From assembly GCA_963849115.1 (NCBI GenBank), contig CAWKGK010000008.1:372001-436000 (forward strand): 64,000 nt of DNA, given 5' to 3'. This DNA is from JACDAL01 sp963849115. Lineage in GTDB: Bacteria; Actinomycetota; CADDZG01; WHSQ01. Positions 17,864 through 26,470 of the stretch are shown here, piece by piece. The translations under genes and the position numbers were made by a program. The first letter of the stretch is position 1. The number at the start of each line of letters is the position of its first letter. A model generated the notes under the pieces. That model had not been told where the DNA came from. It was given only the letters and a program-made list of their open reading frames with translations, and did not search any database.

Positions 17864-18670
17864 ATGCCCGAGCTACCAGAGGTCGAGTCCGTCCGCCGCC
17901 AGCTCGACCCCGCGCTTGCCGGCCGCACCGTCGTGGAGGTGTGGGCCGATCCCATCCCCTCCATCCCGCGCCAGTTCACGGGCCTCGACCGGCTTGCAGG
18001 CCGCACCATCGCGAGGGTTTCTCGGCGCGGGAAGTTCCTCATTGCCCCCCTCGACCACGACCTCGAGCTGATCATGCATCTCGGGATGACCGGCCAACTC
18101 GGCTTCGACCGCCGGGGGGACCCTTATGTGAGGGCGCGGTTGCAGCTCGACGATGCGCGCACGCTGACGTTTAGCGACGTTCGCCGCTTCGGCCGTATGG
18201 CGGTGGTGGACGCGGGAGACTACGAGGCGATTCCCACCCTTTCCTTGTTGGGACCGGAGCCTTTATCGGACGAGTTCGATGTGCACGCTTTCGCTGCTGC
18301 TCTGGCGCGCACGAAGGCTCCGGTGAAACCCTTCCTGATGGCGCAGCGAGCGGTGGCGGGGGTCGGCAACATCTATGCCGACGAAGCCCTGTGGCTGGCG
18401 CGCATCCATCCGGCCTCGCGTCGGGTGGGACGGGAGCGAGCAGCCCGGCTGCACCGCGCTGTTCGGGAGGTGCTCGCGTCCGCGGTCGAAAGGGAGGGCA
18501 CGACCTTTCGCGACTACTTGAAGGTCGACGGCGAGCCGGGAAGAAACGCGAGCTTTCTGATCGCCTATGGGCGAGTGGGCATGCCCTGCCCCCGCTGTGC
18601 CACTCCGCTCAAGAAGATAGTGCTCGGGGGCCGCGGGACGACGTTCTGTCCGCGCTGTCAGCGTGCCTGA
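17864..18670 (+). CDS. mutM: formamidopyrimidine-DNA glycosylase Fpg/MutM
   Basis: A 268-residue bifunctional glycosylase/AP lyase that removes 8-oxoguanine and other oxidised purines. The start was set at 17864 because the catalytic proline must be residue 2 (MPELPEVES); an upstream in-frame ATG at 17852 would bury it. Also present are the RRGKFL lysine, VGNIYADEALW, and a C-terminal zinc finger with two CxxC pairs (CPRC ... CPRC). All expected catalytic and zinc residues are intact. It is divergent from DUF488. Confidence 0.95.
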   Translation: MPELPEVESVRRQLDPALAGRTVVEVWADPIPSIPRQFTGLDRLAGRTIARVSRRGKFLIAPLDHDLELIMHLGMTGQLGFDRRGDPYVRARLQLDDARTLTFSDVRRFGRMAVVDAGDYEAIPTLSLLGPEPLSDEFDVHAFAAALARTKAPVKPFLMAQRAVAGVGNIYADEALWLARIHPASRRVGRERAARLHRAVREVLASAVEREGTTFRDYLKVDGEPGRNASFLIAYGRVGMPCPRCATPLKKIVLGGRGTTFCPRCQRA

Positions 18671-18719
18671 CCCCGTGTAGGCTTCCAACGCCGAGAACGA
18701 ACTCGAAGGGGGCTTCAGC

Positions 18720-20054
18720 ATGGCAGAGTCGAGCATCGGATACGCATCTCCGCAGGAGGCCATCAAGGCCCCGCGCGAGGACATCGTCTATGTAGCCGGG
18801 CTCTACGAAGGCACCGGTGAGGAGCGGCCCGACTTCCTCGGAGTCGTCGATGTCGACCCCTCCTCGGACACCTACTCGCAGATCATCCACACTACCGACA
18901 TGCCCAACGTCGGCGACGAGCTTCACCATTATGGCTGGCAGATTTGCAGCTCGGCCTGTCACGCGCAGGATCGCGAGCGCAAACACTTGGTCGTGCCCGG
19001 TGTGCGCTCGTCACGTATCCACATCGTCGACGTTGCAACCGACCCAAGGGCGCCGGAGATCGTCAAGGTCATCGAACCCGAAGAGGTCAAGGCCAAGACC
19101 GGCCTGTCGGCGCCGCACACGGTCCACTGCATGCCCGGCGACAACGTAGTCATGTCTATGCTTGGTAACGCAGAGGGGGGCCGGGGCGGAGGCTATCTGG
19201 TCCTCGACGCGCAGAGCTTCGAGATCAAGGGACGCTGGGAGGCCAACGGCGCACCGGAGTGGGCTTACGACTTCTGGTACCAGCCGAGAAAGAACGTCTT
19301 CCTCTCCAGCGAATGGGCCGCTCCCGAGGTGTTCATGCCCGGATTCAACCTCGAGGACGTAGCTGCAGGAAACTACGGTCACTCCATTCATTTCTGGGAC
19401 CTCGACAAGCGCACCGTGCAGCAGACCATCGACCTCGGCGACACCGGCATGATCCCTCTTGAGATCCGCTGGCTCCACGACCCCGACTCAGATACCGGTT
19501 TCGTCGGCGCGGCTCTGTCCTCGACGATGTGGCGTTTCTATCGCGACGGGGACAAGTGGGCGGCGGATAAGGTCATCGAGATCGAGACGCGTGACCTCGA
19601 GGGCTTCCCGGTCCCGGTGCCGGGCCTGATCACCGACTTGGTCGTTTCCATGGACGACCGTTTCCTCTACTTCTCCAACTGGCTTCACGGTGACTTGCGT
19701 CAGTACGACATCTCGGACCCTGCTGCGCCCAAGCACACCGGTTCGATCGCACTCGGAGGTTTGTTCGAGGAGGCAAGGCACCCCAACGGGACAAAGCTTG
19801 ATGGGGGACCCCAGATGCTGCAGCTGTCGATGGATGGGCGCCGGCTCTACGCCACGAACTCACTGTTCTCGACATGGGACAACCAGTTCTATGCCGACCT
19901 CGACTCGTGGCTGGTGCAGATCGACATCGCAGAGGACGGTGCCATGTCGCTCAACCCAGACTTCTTCGTGGACTTCTCGGCTCTGCCGGGCAAGCCTCGC
20001 GCCCACGAGATTCATCTGCCCGGCGGGGACTGCACCACCGAGATCTTTCAGTAG
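18720..20054 (+). CDS. SBP56-family selenium-binding protein (putative methanethiol oxidase)
   Basis: A 444-residue beta-propeller of the SBP56 family. Recognisable segments are DIVYVAGLYEGTG, HHYGWQICSSACH (with the conserved cysteine), APHTVHCMPGDNVVMSMLG and PRAHEIHLPGGDC. Members in bacteria and humans oxidise methanethiol to formaldehyde, H2S and H2O2, with copper in the bacterial enzyme. GAAGGGGG upstream of the ATG is a good ribosome binding site, and TAGGCT at 18678-18683 could be its -10, giving a leader of about 30 nt. The next gene is a cupin. Confidence 0.92.
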   Translation: MAESSIGYASPQEAIKAPREDIVYVAGLYEGTGEERPDFLGVVDVDPSSDTYSQIIHTTDMPNVGDELHHYGWQICSSACHAQDRERKHLVVPGVRSSRIHIVDVATDPRAPEIVKVIEPEEVKAKTGLSAPHTVHCMPGDNVVMSMLGNAEGGRGGGYLVLDAQSFEIKGRWEANGAPEWAYDFWYQPRKNVFLSSEWAAPEVFMPGFNLEDVAAGNYGHSIHFWDLDKRTVQQTIDLGDTGMIPLEIRWLHDPDSDTGFVGAALSSTMWRFYRDGDKWAADKVIEIETRDLEGFPVPVPGLITDLVVSMDDRFLYFSNWLHGDLRQYDISDPAAPKHTGSIALGGLFEEARHPNGTKLDGGPQMLQLSMDGRRLYATNSLFSTWDNQFYADLDSWLVQIDIAEDGAMSLNPDFFVDFSALPGKPRAHEIHLPGGDCTTEIFQ

Positions 20055-20147
20055 TCAAGGCGGGCGGTAGTCAAACGCGCTCGGCGCGCTCACGGATACG
20101 AAATCCGTACTCAGGAGGCGTAGAGGACGTTTGTCGAGGACCCGGTA

Positions 20148-20153
20148 TACGGT
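20148..20153 (+). promoter_or_regulatory. -10 box TACGGT for leaderless cupin gene
   Basis: TACGGT ends exactly 7 nt before the ATG at 20161. GGGGAGG abuts that ATG directly with no spacer, which is not a workable Shine-Dalgarno arrangement, so a leaderless start is the better reading. Confidence 0.4.
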
Positions 20154-20160
20154 GGGGAGG

Positions 20161-20544
20161 ATGTCCCTCCGTCACATAGCTGCGCACTCGTTGTCTGATG
20201 CCACCGGGCAGACCTCGGGCATGCGCCGCCTGGCGGGGATCTCGGCGTCGACGGCCGGTTCGCAGTCGATTTTCATGGGGCAGACTCATGTGCCGGCCGG
20301 AGCTTCGTCCGGCCCTCATCATCACGGGAAGTCCGAGACGTGCATCTACGTTGTGTCGGGGCGGCCGCGCTTTCTGTTCAAGAGAGACGGCCGGGAGCAA
20401 GCCATCGAAACCGGGCCGGGAGACTACGTCTACATCCCTCCCTTCGAACCTCACGTCGAGGAGAATCCCTACGAGGAGGAGGCGGTCGTCGTCCTGGCGC
20501 GCAGCACCCAAGAAGCCATAGTCGAGAACCTCGAACACCTCTAG
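20161..20544 (+). CDS. cupin domain protein
   Basis: A 127-residue single-domain cupin. Motif 1 is seen as SSGPHHHGKSETCIYVVSG (two or three metal-binding His plus Glu) and motif 2 as PGDYVYIPPFEPHVEENP with the third histidine. Small cupins of this kind bind metal ions and serve as isomerases, oxygenases or sensors; no substrate can be named. An in-frame TTG at 20131 would add 10 residues. It follows the SBP56 gene by about 100 bp and ends 12 bp from the convergent rtcB stop. Confidence 0.85.
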   Translation: MSLRHIAAHSLSDATGQTSGMRRLAGISASTAGSQSIFMGQTHVPAGASSGPHHHGKSETCIYVVSGRPRFLFKRDGREQAIETGPGDYVYIPPFEPHVEENPYEEEAVVVLARSTQEAIVENLEHL

Positions 20545-20555
20545 CCTCGTGGCCC

Positions 20556-22007
20556 TCAGCCTTTGACCACCCCCACCGGCCGCAGCCGTGCGACCACTTT
20601 CGAGAGCCCCGCGACCTCGCACGACCTCACCACCTCCGAGGCGTCCTTGTAAGCGTAGGGCGCTTCCTCGGCCAACAGCTTCCACTTCGAGCCGGCCAGC
20701 ACAATGCCCTGGGCTTCGAGCTCCTTCTTGAGCTGCTCTCCACGCATCACCTTCTTTGCCGCGGTGCGCGACATGGCGCGCCCGGCGCCGTGACAGGTGG
20801 ATGCGAACGACTGGGAAGAAGCCCGCCCTACGAGGAGGAACGAAGCTGAGCCCATCGAGCCGGGAACGATGACCGGCTGGCCAATTGTCGAGTACGCCGC
20901 GGGGAGTTCTTCGTTGCCGGGCCCGAGCGCGCGCGTGGCGCCCTTGCGGTGAACGCACAGCTTCATACGCTTACCGTCGACCTCGTGCGCTTCGAGCTTC
21001 GCGAGGTTGTGCGAGATGTCGTAGACAAGTGACAGGCCGAGCGACTTTGCCCCGGCCGACAACGTTGTTGCAAAGGCTTCGCGCGCCGCATGGGCCAGCA
21101 CCTGCCGGTTGGCGCGCGCGAAGTTTCCGGCCGAGTCCATGGCGCCCATGTAGCTGGTCGCCAGCTCATGGTCGAAGGGCACGCAGGCGAGCTGCCGGTC
21201 GGGCAGGTCATAGCCGAGCGATGGCATGAGCGGGTCCAGTTTCTTGAGGTAGTCGGTGCAGGTCTGGTGGCCGAGCCCACGAGAGCCGGAGTGGATCATC
21301 ACGCAGACTTGTCCCTCGAACAGACCCATGACCTCCGCCGCCGGCGAGTCGCGCACCTCGTCGATCACCTGCACCTCGAGGAAGTGGTTACCGGCGCCGA
21401 GGCTCCCCAGCTGCCCCAAACCTCGCTCCCTCGCTCGCCCGGAGAGGTGCTCGGGCTGCGGATCGGCGAGAGGCCCGGAGCCCTCGGCTAGCTCGACGTC
21501 CTCGTCCCATCCCGCTCCCCTGTCCACCGCATAGGATGCTCCCTCACGCAGCACGCGATCGAGTCCGCCCTCATCGAGCGGCATGCGCCCCCGGCCCCCC
21601 GTCCCGCGCGGCACCGCCCGTCCCAGCGCCGCCACCAGTTCGTGGAGACGGGGCTTCACGTCTTCCTCGAAGCTCAGGTCGCTGCGCATGAGCCTCACTC
21701 CGCAACCGATGTCGAACCCCACACCTCCGGGAGACACGACTCCGTCCGAATCCACGGCCGTAGCTGCCACCCCACCGATGGGAAAGCCGTAGCCCCAATG
21801 GATGTCGGGCATCCCGCAGGCCGCGCCCACGACTCCCGGAAGCGTCGCCATGTTGGCGACCTGCTCCGCGGCGCGGTCCGCGAGCGCCTTGTGGAACAAG
21901 CTTTCGGTGGCAAATATGCGGCCCGGTACTCTCATCCCGTCTCGATAGCCGATGGGCAGCTCCCAGACCGCGTCGCCGATCCGGAAAGGCTCCGTCGAAG
22001 TGGTCAC
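20556..22007 (-). CDS. rtcB: RtcB family RNA ligase
   Basis: A 483-residue GTP- and Mn2+-dependent ligase that joins RNA 2',3'-cyclic-phosphate or 3'-phosphate ends to 5'-OH ends. Metal and guanylate motifs are intact: GVGFDIGCGVRL, GAGNHFLEVQ, MIHSGSRGLGHQ, VPGSMGSASFLLVG and STCHGAGRAMSR, with the guanylylated histidine in the last. The GTG at 22007 gives the usual family length; the open frame continues upstream but into sequence that overlaps the divergent acetyltransferase. Its activator, archease, is encoded 0.9 kb upstream on the same strand, which supports a working RNA-repair or tRNA-splicing pair. Confidence 0.95.
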   Translation of the reverse strand: MTTSTEPFRIGDAVWELPIGYRDGMRVPGRIFATESLFHKALADRAAEQVANMATLPGVVGAACGMPDIHWGYGFPIGGVAATAVDSDGVVSPGGVGFDIGCGVRLMRSDLSFEEDVKPRLHELVAALGRAVPRGTGGRGRMPLDEGGLDRVLREGASYAVDRGAGWDEDVELAEGSGPLADPQPEHLSGRARERGLGQLGSLGAGNHFLEVQVIDEVRDSPAAEVMGLFEGQVCVMIHSGSRGLGHQTCTDYLKKLDPLMPSLGYDLPDRQLACVPFDHELATSYMGAMDSAGNFARANRQVLAHAAREAFATTLSAGAKSLGLSLVYDISHNLAKLEAHEVDGKRMKLCVHRKGATRALGPGNEELPAAYSTIGQPVIVPGSMGSASFLLVGRASSQSFASTCHGAGRAMSRTAAKKVMRGEQLKKELEAQGIVLAGSKWKLLAEEAPYAYKDASEVVRSCEVAGLSKVVARLRPVGVVKG

Positions 22008-22276
22008 CGAGCAGCCGCGGCGCGTTCCCGAGCCTCCATCCTCCAACGATACGGTCTCGAAATTGTCAGGCGTCGTTTGCTCCCGATACGTTTCGGGACA
22101 TTCGCCTGTTTGCGCCACCCCCGAGGCACCCCAGGGCAGCATCGTTTGACTCTCGGCGATTACGCTCCGGTGATGGCTCCGTTTCGGCTTCTTCGCCACG
22201 CTGCGGCCCATCGGGCAGCTCGACTTCATTCGCTCGGCACCGGGCGGGTGGTCCGCGTGATCGGGGAGGAGTTCGT

Positions 22277-22804
22277 GTGAGGCTGGTCGGGGAGCGGGTG
22301 GTCCTGCGGCTTGCGCGCCCGGAGGACGCCGATGCTCTCGCCCAGGGCTTCGCCGACGACCCGACCCTGGGTGCGATGCTCGGCATCGAGCCCGGCCAGG
22401 AGAACGCCGAGTGGCTGCGCAGCACGTTCCCCGAAGACGGCAAGAACGGCGAGGAGCGCAAGGCCTACTGGTTCGCGATCGCCCACCCGGAGAGCGGCAA
22501 GCTGATCGGGGAGATCGGGCTCGTCGAGATCTCCTGGCCCGACCGGCGTGCCGGACTGAGCATCCTCGTGCTGCCTGGGTCTCGCCGTGTCGGGGTCGCA
22601 CGCGAGGCGATCGACTTATTGGTGGGGTGGGCGCAGGGCGAGCTCCTTCTGCACCGGATAGAGCTGCACACGCTCCCGGAGAACGCTCCGATGCAGCGTC
22701 TCGCCGAGACGTCGGGCTTCATGCGCGAGGGCGTTCTGCGGGACTACACCTTCGAACGAGGCCGCTTCGTCGACAACGTCGTCTACGCCCGGTTCCCGGC
22801 ATGA
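22277..22804 (+). CDS. GNAT family N-acetyltransferase (RimJ/RimL-like)
   Basis: A 175-residue GNAT enzyme. N-terminal RLVGERVVLRLARPEDADAL, LIGEIGLVEISWPDRRAGLS (central strands) and the acetyl-CoA loop LPGSRRVGVAREAIDLLVGWA are typical, with a late NAPMQRLAETSGFMREG. Substrate could be a ribosomal protein N-terminus or a small molecule. GTG start at 22277 with GGGGAGGAG 5 nt upstream. It reads against rtcB and archease, separating that pair. Confidence 0.9.
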   Translation: MRLVGERVVLRLARPEDADALAQGFADDPTLGAMLGIEPGQENAEWLRSTFPEDGKNGEERKAYWFAIAHPESGKLIGEIGLVEISWPDRRAGLSILVLPGSRRVGVAREAIDLLVGWAQGELLLHRIELHTLPENAPMQRLAETSGFMREGVLRDYTFERGRFVDNVVYARFPA

Positions 22805-22941
22805 CCGCCGGGCTGATCGAGCGCTTCCGCAACCGCTCCCCGCACTTCTCAAGCAACTCGCTGCCGACGGAGTTTCCTGGGACTGCGAGCAGGCCGCTGA
22901 GCGACTCAATCGCGAGTCCGCTCCCGGCATATTGGAAGGCT

Positions 22942-23352
22942 TCAAATGTCGAGATATACGGTGGCTACCCACCCACCTGGGCGGCGAGCGACCTCTACCT
23001 GGTGGTAGGTGACGGCTTTGACCTGTACTCCCTCGCTCGGGTCCTGAAGCTCTCTCAGGGTTACACAACCCCGGCAGGAGCCGCGGCTTACCGATGCGAT
23101 TCGCACGCCGCCAAGCGCGCCGCCGCGGCTGTCGAAGTGATAGAGGGTCTCCGAGAGCCAGCCGACCAGTAGTCCCTCGAGGTCGACTGCTTCCACCTCG
23201 ATGGAGATCTCCTCACCCGGGCCGGGTAGCCACGTGCCGGCGATGTCGGCGACGGCCTCTGTCGCGGCGGCAAACAGATCCTCGAGCGTGGCGCCCCATG
23301 CCCTCAGCCCGATGTCGGCGGTGTGCTCCAGGATCTCGAAGCGGCGCGCCAA
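22942..23352 (-). CDS. archease
   Basis: A 136-residue archease. The signature FEILEHTADIGLRAWG is at residues 5-20, and the middle contains VEAVDLEGLLVGWLSETLYHFDSRG. The C-terminal KAVTYHQVEVARRPGGWVATVYLDI ends in the Asp-containing strand used to bind metal. Archease stimulates RtcB guanylylation and allows multiple turnover. The likely start is TTG 23352. It lies 12 nt after the LysM-protein stop, same strand, and about 0.9 kb upstream of rtcB with a reversed GNAT gene between them. Confidence 0.9.
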   Translation of the reverse strand: MARRFEILEHTADIGLRAWGATLEDLFAAATEAVADIAGTWLPGPGEEISIEVEAVDLEGLLVGWLSETLYHFDSRGGALGGVRIASVSRGSCRGCVTLRELQDPSEGVQVKAVTYHQVEVARRPGGWVATVYLDI

Positions 23353-23364
23353 ATGGGGGCCGGG

Positions 23365-23901
23365 TCAGGGAGTTTCGGGCTTCGGAGGTATCTCGAGGTC
23401 GAAGCCGACCGGCAGCTCGGTGGTGTCTGCAATGCCGTTGAACTCGGCGAGGAAGTCGTCATAGTCGACGTCGCCGTAGTAGTCGACGGCGATCTCCTGG
23501 AGCGTGTCTCCAGGCTGAACCGTGTAAGTCCGGGTCCTCTCTTTTTCAGTGGGGGCAGGCGTCTCAGTGGCGGTGGGGTCTGGCTCTGCGGCCGCTTCCA
23601 GCTCTTCGACTTGAGCCTGCGCGTCCAGCAGCTGTTGCCGGGCGTCCGCCACTTGTGCCTCGAGCTGTTGGGAGTTTTCCTCGGACTGAGCGAGCTCCGC
23701 CTCCAAGTCCCCGACCCGGGCGTCCGAGCTTTGCCTGGGGGCCAGCAGGTAGCCGGCGATGAAAGCAACAGCCAAGAAGGCCACGAGAGCGGCGATCCGC
23801 ACCCACAGGATGCGCGTGTGAGCGGCCTCCTCCTCAACGTCCAACTCCTCAGAGTCTGGAGGACTCGAGGATTCGAAGCTGTAGTCCGACCGCTGCCTCA
23901 T
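23365..23901 (-). CDS. membrane-anchored LysM domain protein
   Basis: About 178 residues. A polar acidic N-terminal tail precedes one membrane helix (VRIAALVAFLAVAFIAGYLLA). A predicted coiled coil (LEAELAQSEENSQQLEAQVADARQQLLDAQAQ...), a Pro/Thr linker and a C-terminal LysM domain follow. The LysM domain begins RTYTVQPGDTLQEIAVDYYG. Topology suggests an inside N-terminus and a peptidoglycan-binding external domain. Starts at 23925 or 23940 are also possible. It sits directly upstream of archease. Confidence 0.82.
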   Translation of the reverse strand: MRQRSDYSFESSSPPDSEELDVEEEAAHTRILWVRIAALVAFLAVAFIAGYLLAPRQSSDARVGDLEAELAQSEENSQQLEAQVADARQQLLDAQAQVEELEAAAEPDPTATETPAPTEKERTRTYTVQPGDTLQEIAVDYYGDVDYDDFLAEFNGIADTTELPVGFDLEIPPKPETP

Positions 23902-24061
23902 TCGTGGCCATCCCGTTAGCTGGTACATAGTGCCGAGCACAGACTAGCTCACAGAGATCGGGAATTTTTGGACGGGCTTCGTCCGACCGACCTTGGCCTC
24001 GATGGAGCGCGGAGTGCGTCAGACGTGGAAAAGATCGATCCCGCGGCCGCTCTCCGACGCC

Positions 24062-24979
24062 TCAGCCTTTGGTTCGGAACTGCCTCAGCGTTTTCAGGTC
24101 GAGGCTCGTTACGAAGCGGCGCACGGCCCGTCCCGACCTGCGCAGATCAATTCGCGACATGTTGGCTACGGTGTCGGAGGGGTCGTGGTAGTTGGGCTCT
24201 ATGCCGGTCCACATGAACGCGCCCGGGATCCCGGCGAGCTCGAACGGCCCGTTGTCGGAGCAGTCGCAGGTTGTGCGATAGACGACGTTGAAGCCTGCTC
24301 GCTTGAGGCGCCGGTACAAAGTTCGCGCCACCACCGGGTGCCCAATGCCGGCAGTGCCGATGATTAGCGGGCGGCCGTCGGCGACCATGTCCACCGACAC
24401 CATGCCGGCAAGCCTGCGGCGTCCCTTCTTGCCCAGACGCCTGACGAACACGTGCGAGCCGACGTGATGGACGCCATTCGAGCCGTACTCCTCGGAGCCG
24501 AACGCCACCAGGCGTACGTTCCGTGCGTGTCTTCGCCCCGCCAGAGCGCGCGCCAAGTCGATGAGGATGGCGACGCCCGAGGCGTTGTCGTTTGCTCCCG
24601 GCGCACCGGCCACCGTATCCATGTGTGCTCCCAGTACCAGCGGATAGCGACGAGCCCCCGGCCACCACGCAACCACGTTCCTCGACGAACCGCCGTCGAC
24701 CGCGAAGCGCTGAACGTTGGTGACGTAGCCCTTGTCCCGAAGCCTTCGTCTGAAGTAGCGCGCCGCTCTCTTTTCCGCATAAGTACCTCTCACGCGCGGC
24801 CCGATCCTGCCGGCGAGGCGGCGCACGTGGCGCATGGCGTAGAAGGTGGAGAATGGCCTTATGCCTCGGCCGGCGGCCGTTGCCGAGCGAGGTGGCTCCG
24901 GAGCCGGAGCAGCAGGAATCGCTCCGGCTTCGAGCATCAGTAACCCGACCAACAGCGCCAGTAGCGCACGTCTGACCAC
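24062..24979 (-). CDS. secreted M28 family metallopeptidase
   Basis: A 305-residue protein with an N-terminal signal peptide (RRALLALLVGLLMLEAGAIPAAPA). The M28 zinc aminopeptidase core follows. Metal ligands are seen in LGAHMDTVAGAPGANDNASG, in the catalytic pair FGSEEYG, in SVDMVAD, and in a late histidine in EPNYHDPSDT. It should cleave N-terminal residues of peptides outside the cell. GTG start at 24979, only 18 bp from the divergent kinase gene. The shared TACAGTA box implies it too is transcribed nearly without a leader. Confidence 0.9.
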   Translation of the reverse strand: MVRRALLALLVGLLMLEAGAIPAAPAPEPPRSATAAGRGIRPFSTFYAMRHVRRLAGRIGPRVRGTYAEKRAARYFRRRLRDKGYVTNVQRFAVDGGSSRNVVAWWPGARRYPLVLGAHMDTVAGAPGANDNASGVAILIDLARALAGRRHARNVRLVAFGSEEYGSNGVHHVGSHVFVRRLGKKGRRRLAGMVSVDMVADGRPLIIGTAGIGHPVVARTLYRRLKRAGFNVVYRTTCDCSDNGPFELAGIPGAFMWTGIEPNYHDPSDTVANMSRIDLRRSGRAVRRFVTSLDLKTLRQFRTKG

Positions 24980-24984
24980 GGCCT

Positions 24985-24991
24985 TACAGTA
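24985..24991. promoter_or_regulatory. symmetrical bidirectional -10 box TACAGTA (M28 peptidase/UbiB kinase)
   Basis: On the plus strand TACAGT (24985-24990) ends exactly 7 nt before the kinase ATG at 24998. On the minus strand TACTGT (24991-24986) ends 6 nt before the peptidase GTG at 24979. Only 18 bp separate the two start codons, so one palindromic box apparently drives two leaderless divergent genes. Confidence 0.55.
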
Positions 24992-24997
24992 GCCGCA

Positions 24998-26410
24998 ATG
25001 GCACGAGAAAAAGCACCTAAAGCGCCTATTCCCACCGGATGGATGGAAAGAGGCGCGCGCCTAGCGGGCCAAACCGGCCTGTCGGCTGCGCGTTTCGTGG
25101 GCACGCGCTTCAAGTCGTTTGCCTCGCCCGACCGGGCTCAGGAATACCTGGATGGCTTCCATGAGCAGACCGCCCGCCAGCTCGTCGAAATGCTCGGTGA
25201 GATGAAGGGGGCGGCCATGAAGGTGGGTCAGCTCGCGTCCTTCTACGAGCTGTCGGACTCGGGTGAGCTCCAGACTTACCGAGATGCTCTCACGATGTTG
25301 CAGAACTCGGCGCCTCCCATGGACGGGAGCGCTTCTCGCAAGGTCATAGAGGATGAGTTCGGCGCCCCTGCGGACGAGATCTTCTCGAATTTCGAGGACG
25401 AGGCTGTGGCCTCGGCCTCGATCGGCCAGGTGCACCGGGCCGAGCTGAAGACCGGTGAGAAGGTGGCGATCAAAGTCCAATATCCGGGAGTCGACGAAGC
25501 GGTGCGCGCAGACCTCAAGAATGTCTCGGCGCTCACCAAGCTGGCGGTTGCGATCGCTCCCAACATGGATCCCAGCGAGGTCGCGCGCGAGGTAAAAGAG
25601 CGAGTCTTGGAGGAGCTCGACTACAAGCGCGAGGCCTCCAACCAGATGCGCTTTCACGAGCTCTACAAGGGGCATCCGTTCATCGTCATCCCGCGCGTCT
25701 ACCCGGATTACTGCCGCACGAGGGTGATCACACAGGAGTTCATCGAGGGCGAATCGTTTCTATCCGCGCTCGAATGGGACAAGGCAGACAGGGACCGGCT
25801 GGGCGAGATCGTGTTTCGATTCTTCTACGGCAGCCTCAACCGCTTCAGGCTTTTCTCGGCGGACCCCCACCCCGGCAACTACCTCCTGCTGGGCAAGGAC
25901 AAGGTGGCGTTTCTTGACTTCGGTCTCGTCCGCGCGTTGGACCCGGGCACGCACGAGCACCTCCTCGAGATCATCCAGGCTCTCATCGCCGGCGACAAGG
26001 AGCGTGAGAGGAGGGCCCTGGAGGGCCTCGGCATCCTTACCTCTCGCACTCCGGAGATCGACGCCATCTGGGAGCACCTTGTCGAGCTCAACAGGCCGGT
26101 GTTGGTGGACGGCGATTTCACCATCGACCAGGCGGTTGTACAAAAGGCGGCCGCGGCCGGCTTCGATCCTCGCTCGGAGGCGTTCCAGGCTCTGAGGCGG
26201 CTCGGTGTCCCCGGCGTCATGGTCACGTTCAATCGGATGTCGTTCGGCGTTCACTCGGTGTTGGGCCGGCTCGAGGTCACCAACAACTGGCAGTCGATTG
26301 CCCGTGAGCTGTGGGAGGGGGCTCCGCCCAAGACGAAGCTGGGGAGGGCAGAACAGCGCTGGCTCAAGAAGGCCCACCCCGACTGGGAACCGCCGCTGGC
26401 GTCGCTGTAG
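24998..26410 (+). CDS. ABC1/UbiB (AarF) family atypical kinase
   Basis: A 470-residue UbiB-family protein. The diagnostic KxGQ motif is in AAMKVGQLAS near residue 74, the Ala-rich nucleotide loop is SASIGQVHRAEL, the ATP lysine is in VAIKVQYPGV, and the catalytic/metal segments are DPHPGNYLLL and FLDFGLVR. Members support quinone or isoprenoid-lipid metabolism through an ATPase-like activity. No quinone biosynthesis genes are adjacent. The start lies 18 bp from a divergent peptidase gene and appears leaderless. Confidence 0.92.
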   Translation: MAREKAPKAPIPTGWMERGARLAGQTGLSAARFVGTRFKSFASPDRAQEYLDGFHEQTARQLVEMLGEMKGAAMKVGQLASFYELSDSGELQTYRDALTMLQNSAPPMDGSASRKVIEDEFGAPADEIFSNFEDEAVASASIGQVHRAELKTGEKVAIKVQYPGVDEAVRADLKNVSALTKLAVAIAPNMDPSEVAREVKERVLEELDYKREASNQMRFHELYKGHPFIVIPRVYPDYCRTRVITQEFIEGESFLSALEWDKADRDRLGEIVFRFFYGSLNRFRLFSADPHPGNYLLLGKDKVAFLDFGLVRALDPGTHEHLLEIIQALIAGDKERERRALEGLGILTSRTPEIDAIWEHLVELNRPVLVDGDFTIDQAVVQKAAAAGFDPRSEAFQALRRLGVPGVMVTFNRMSFGVHSVLGRLEVTNNWQSIARELWEGAPPKTKLGRAEQRWLKKAHPDWEPPLASL

Positions 26411-26421
26411 GCTCGCGCGTA

Positions 26422-26464
26422 CTTTGGAGTTCTGCCCACACCGGATGTGGGTACAGCTCCAAGG
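26422..26464. terminator. stem-loop between convergent ubiB-like and ilvD genes
   Basis: TTGGAG (26424-26429) pairs with CTCCAA (26457-26462), and CCCACA (26435-26440) pairs with TGTGGG (26446-26451) around a CCGGA loop; the short segments between can also partly pair. The gap between the two convergent stops is only 60 bp. There is no T-tract, so if it terminates transcription it is of the U-less type. Confidence 0.5.
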
Positions 26465-26470
26465 TTGCCC

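Noticed and set aside
22411..23172. Plus-strand open frame spanning the GNAT 3' half and the archease gene
   Set aside because: It overlaps two well-supported genes in other frames and contains no recognisable domain.
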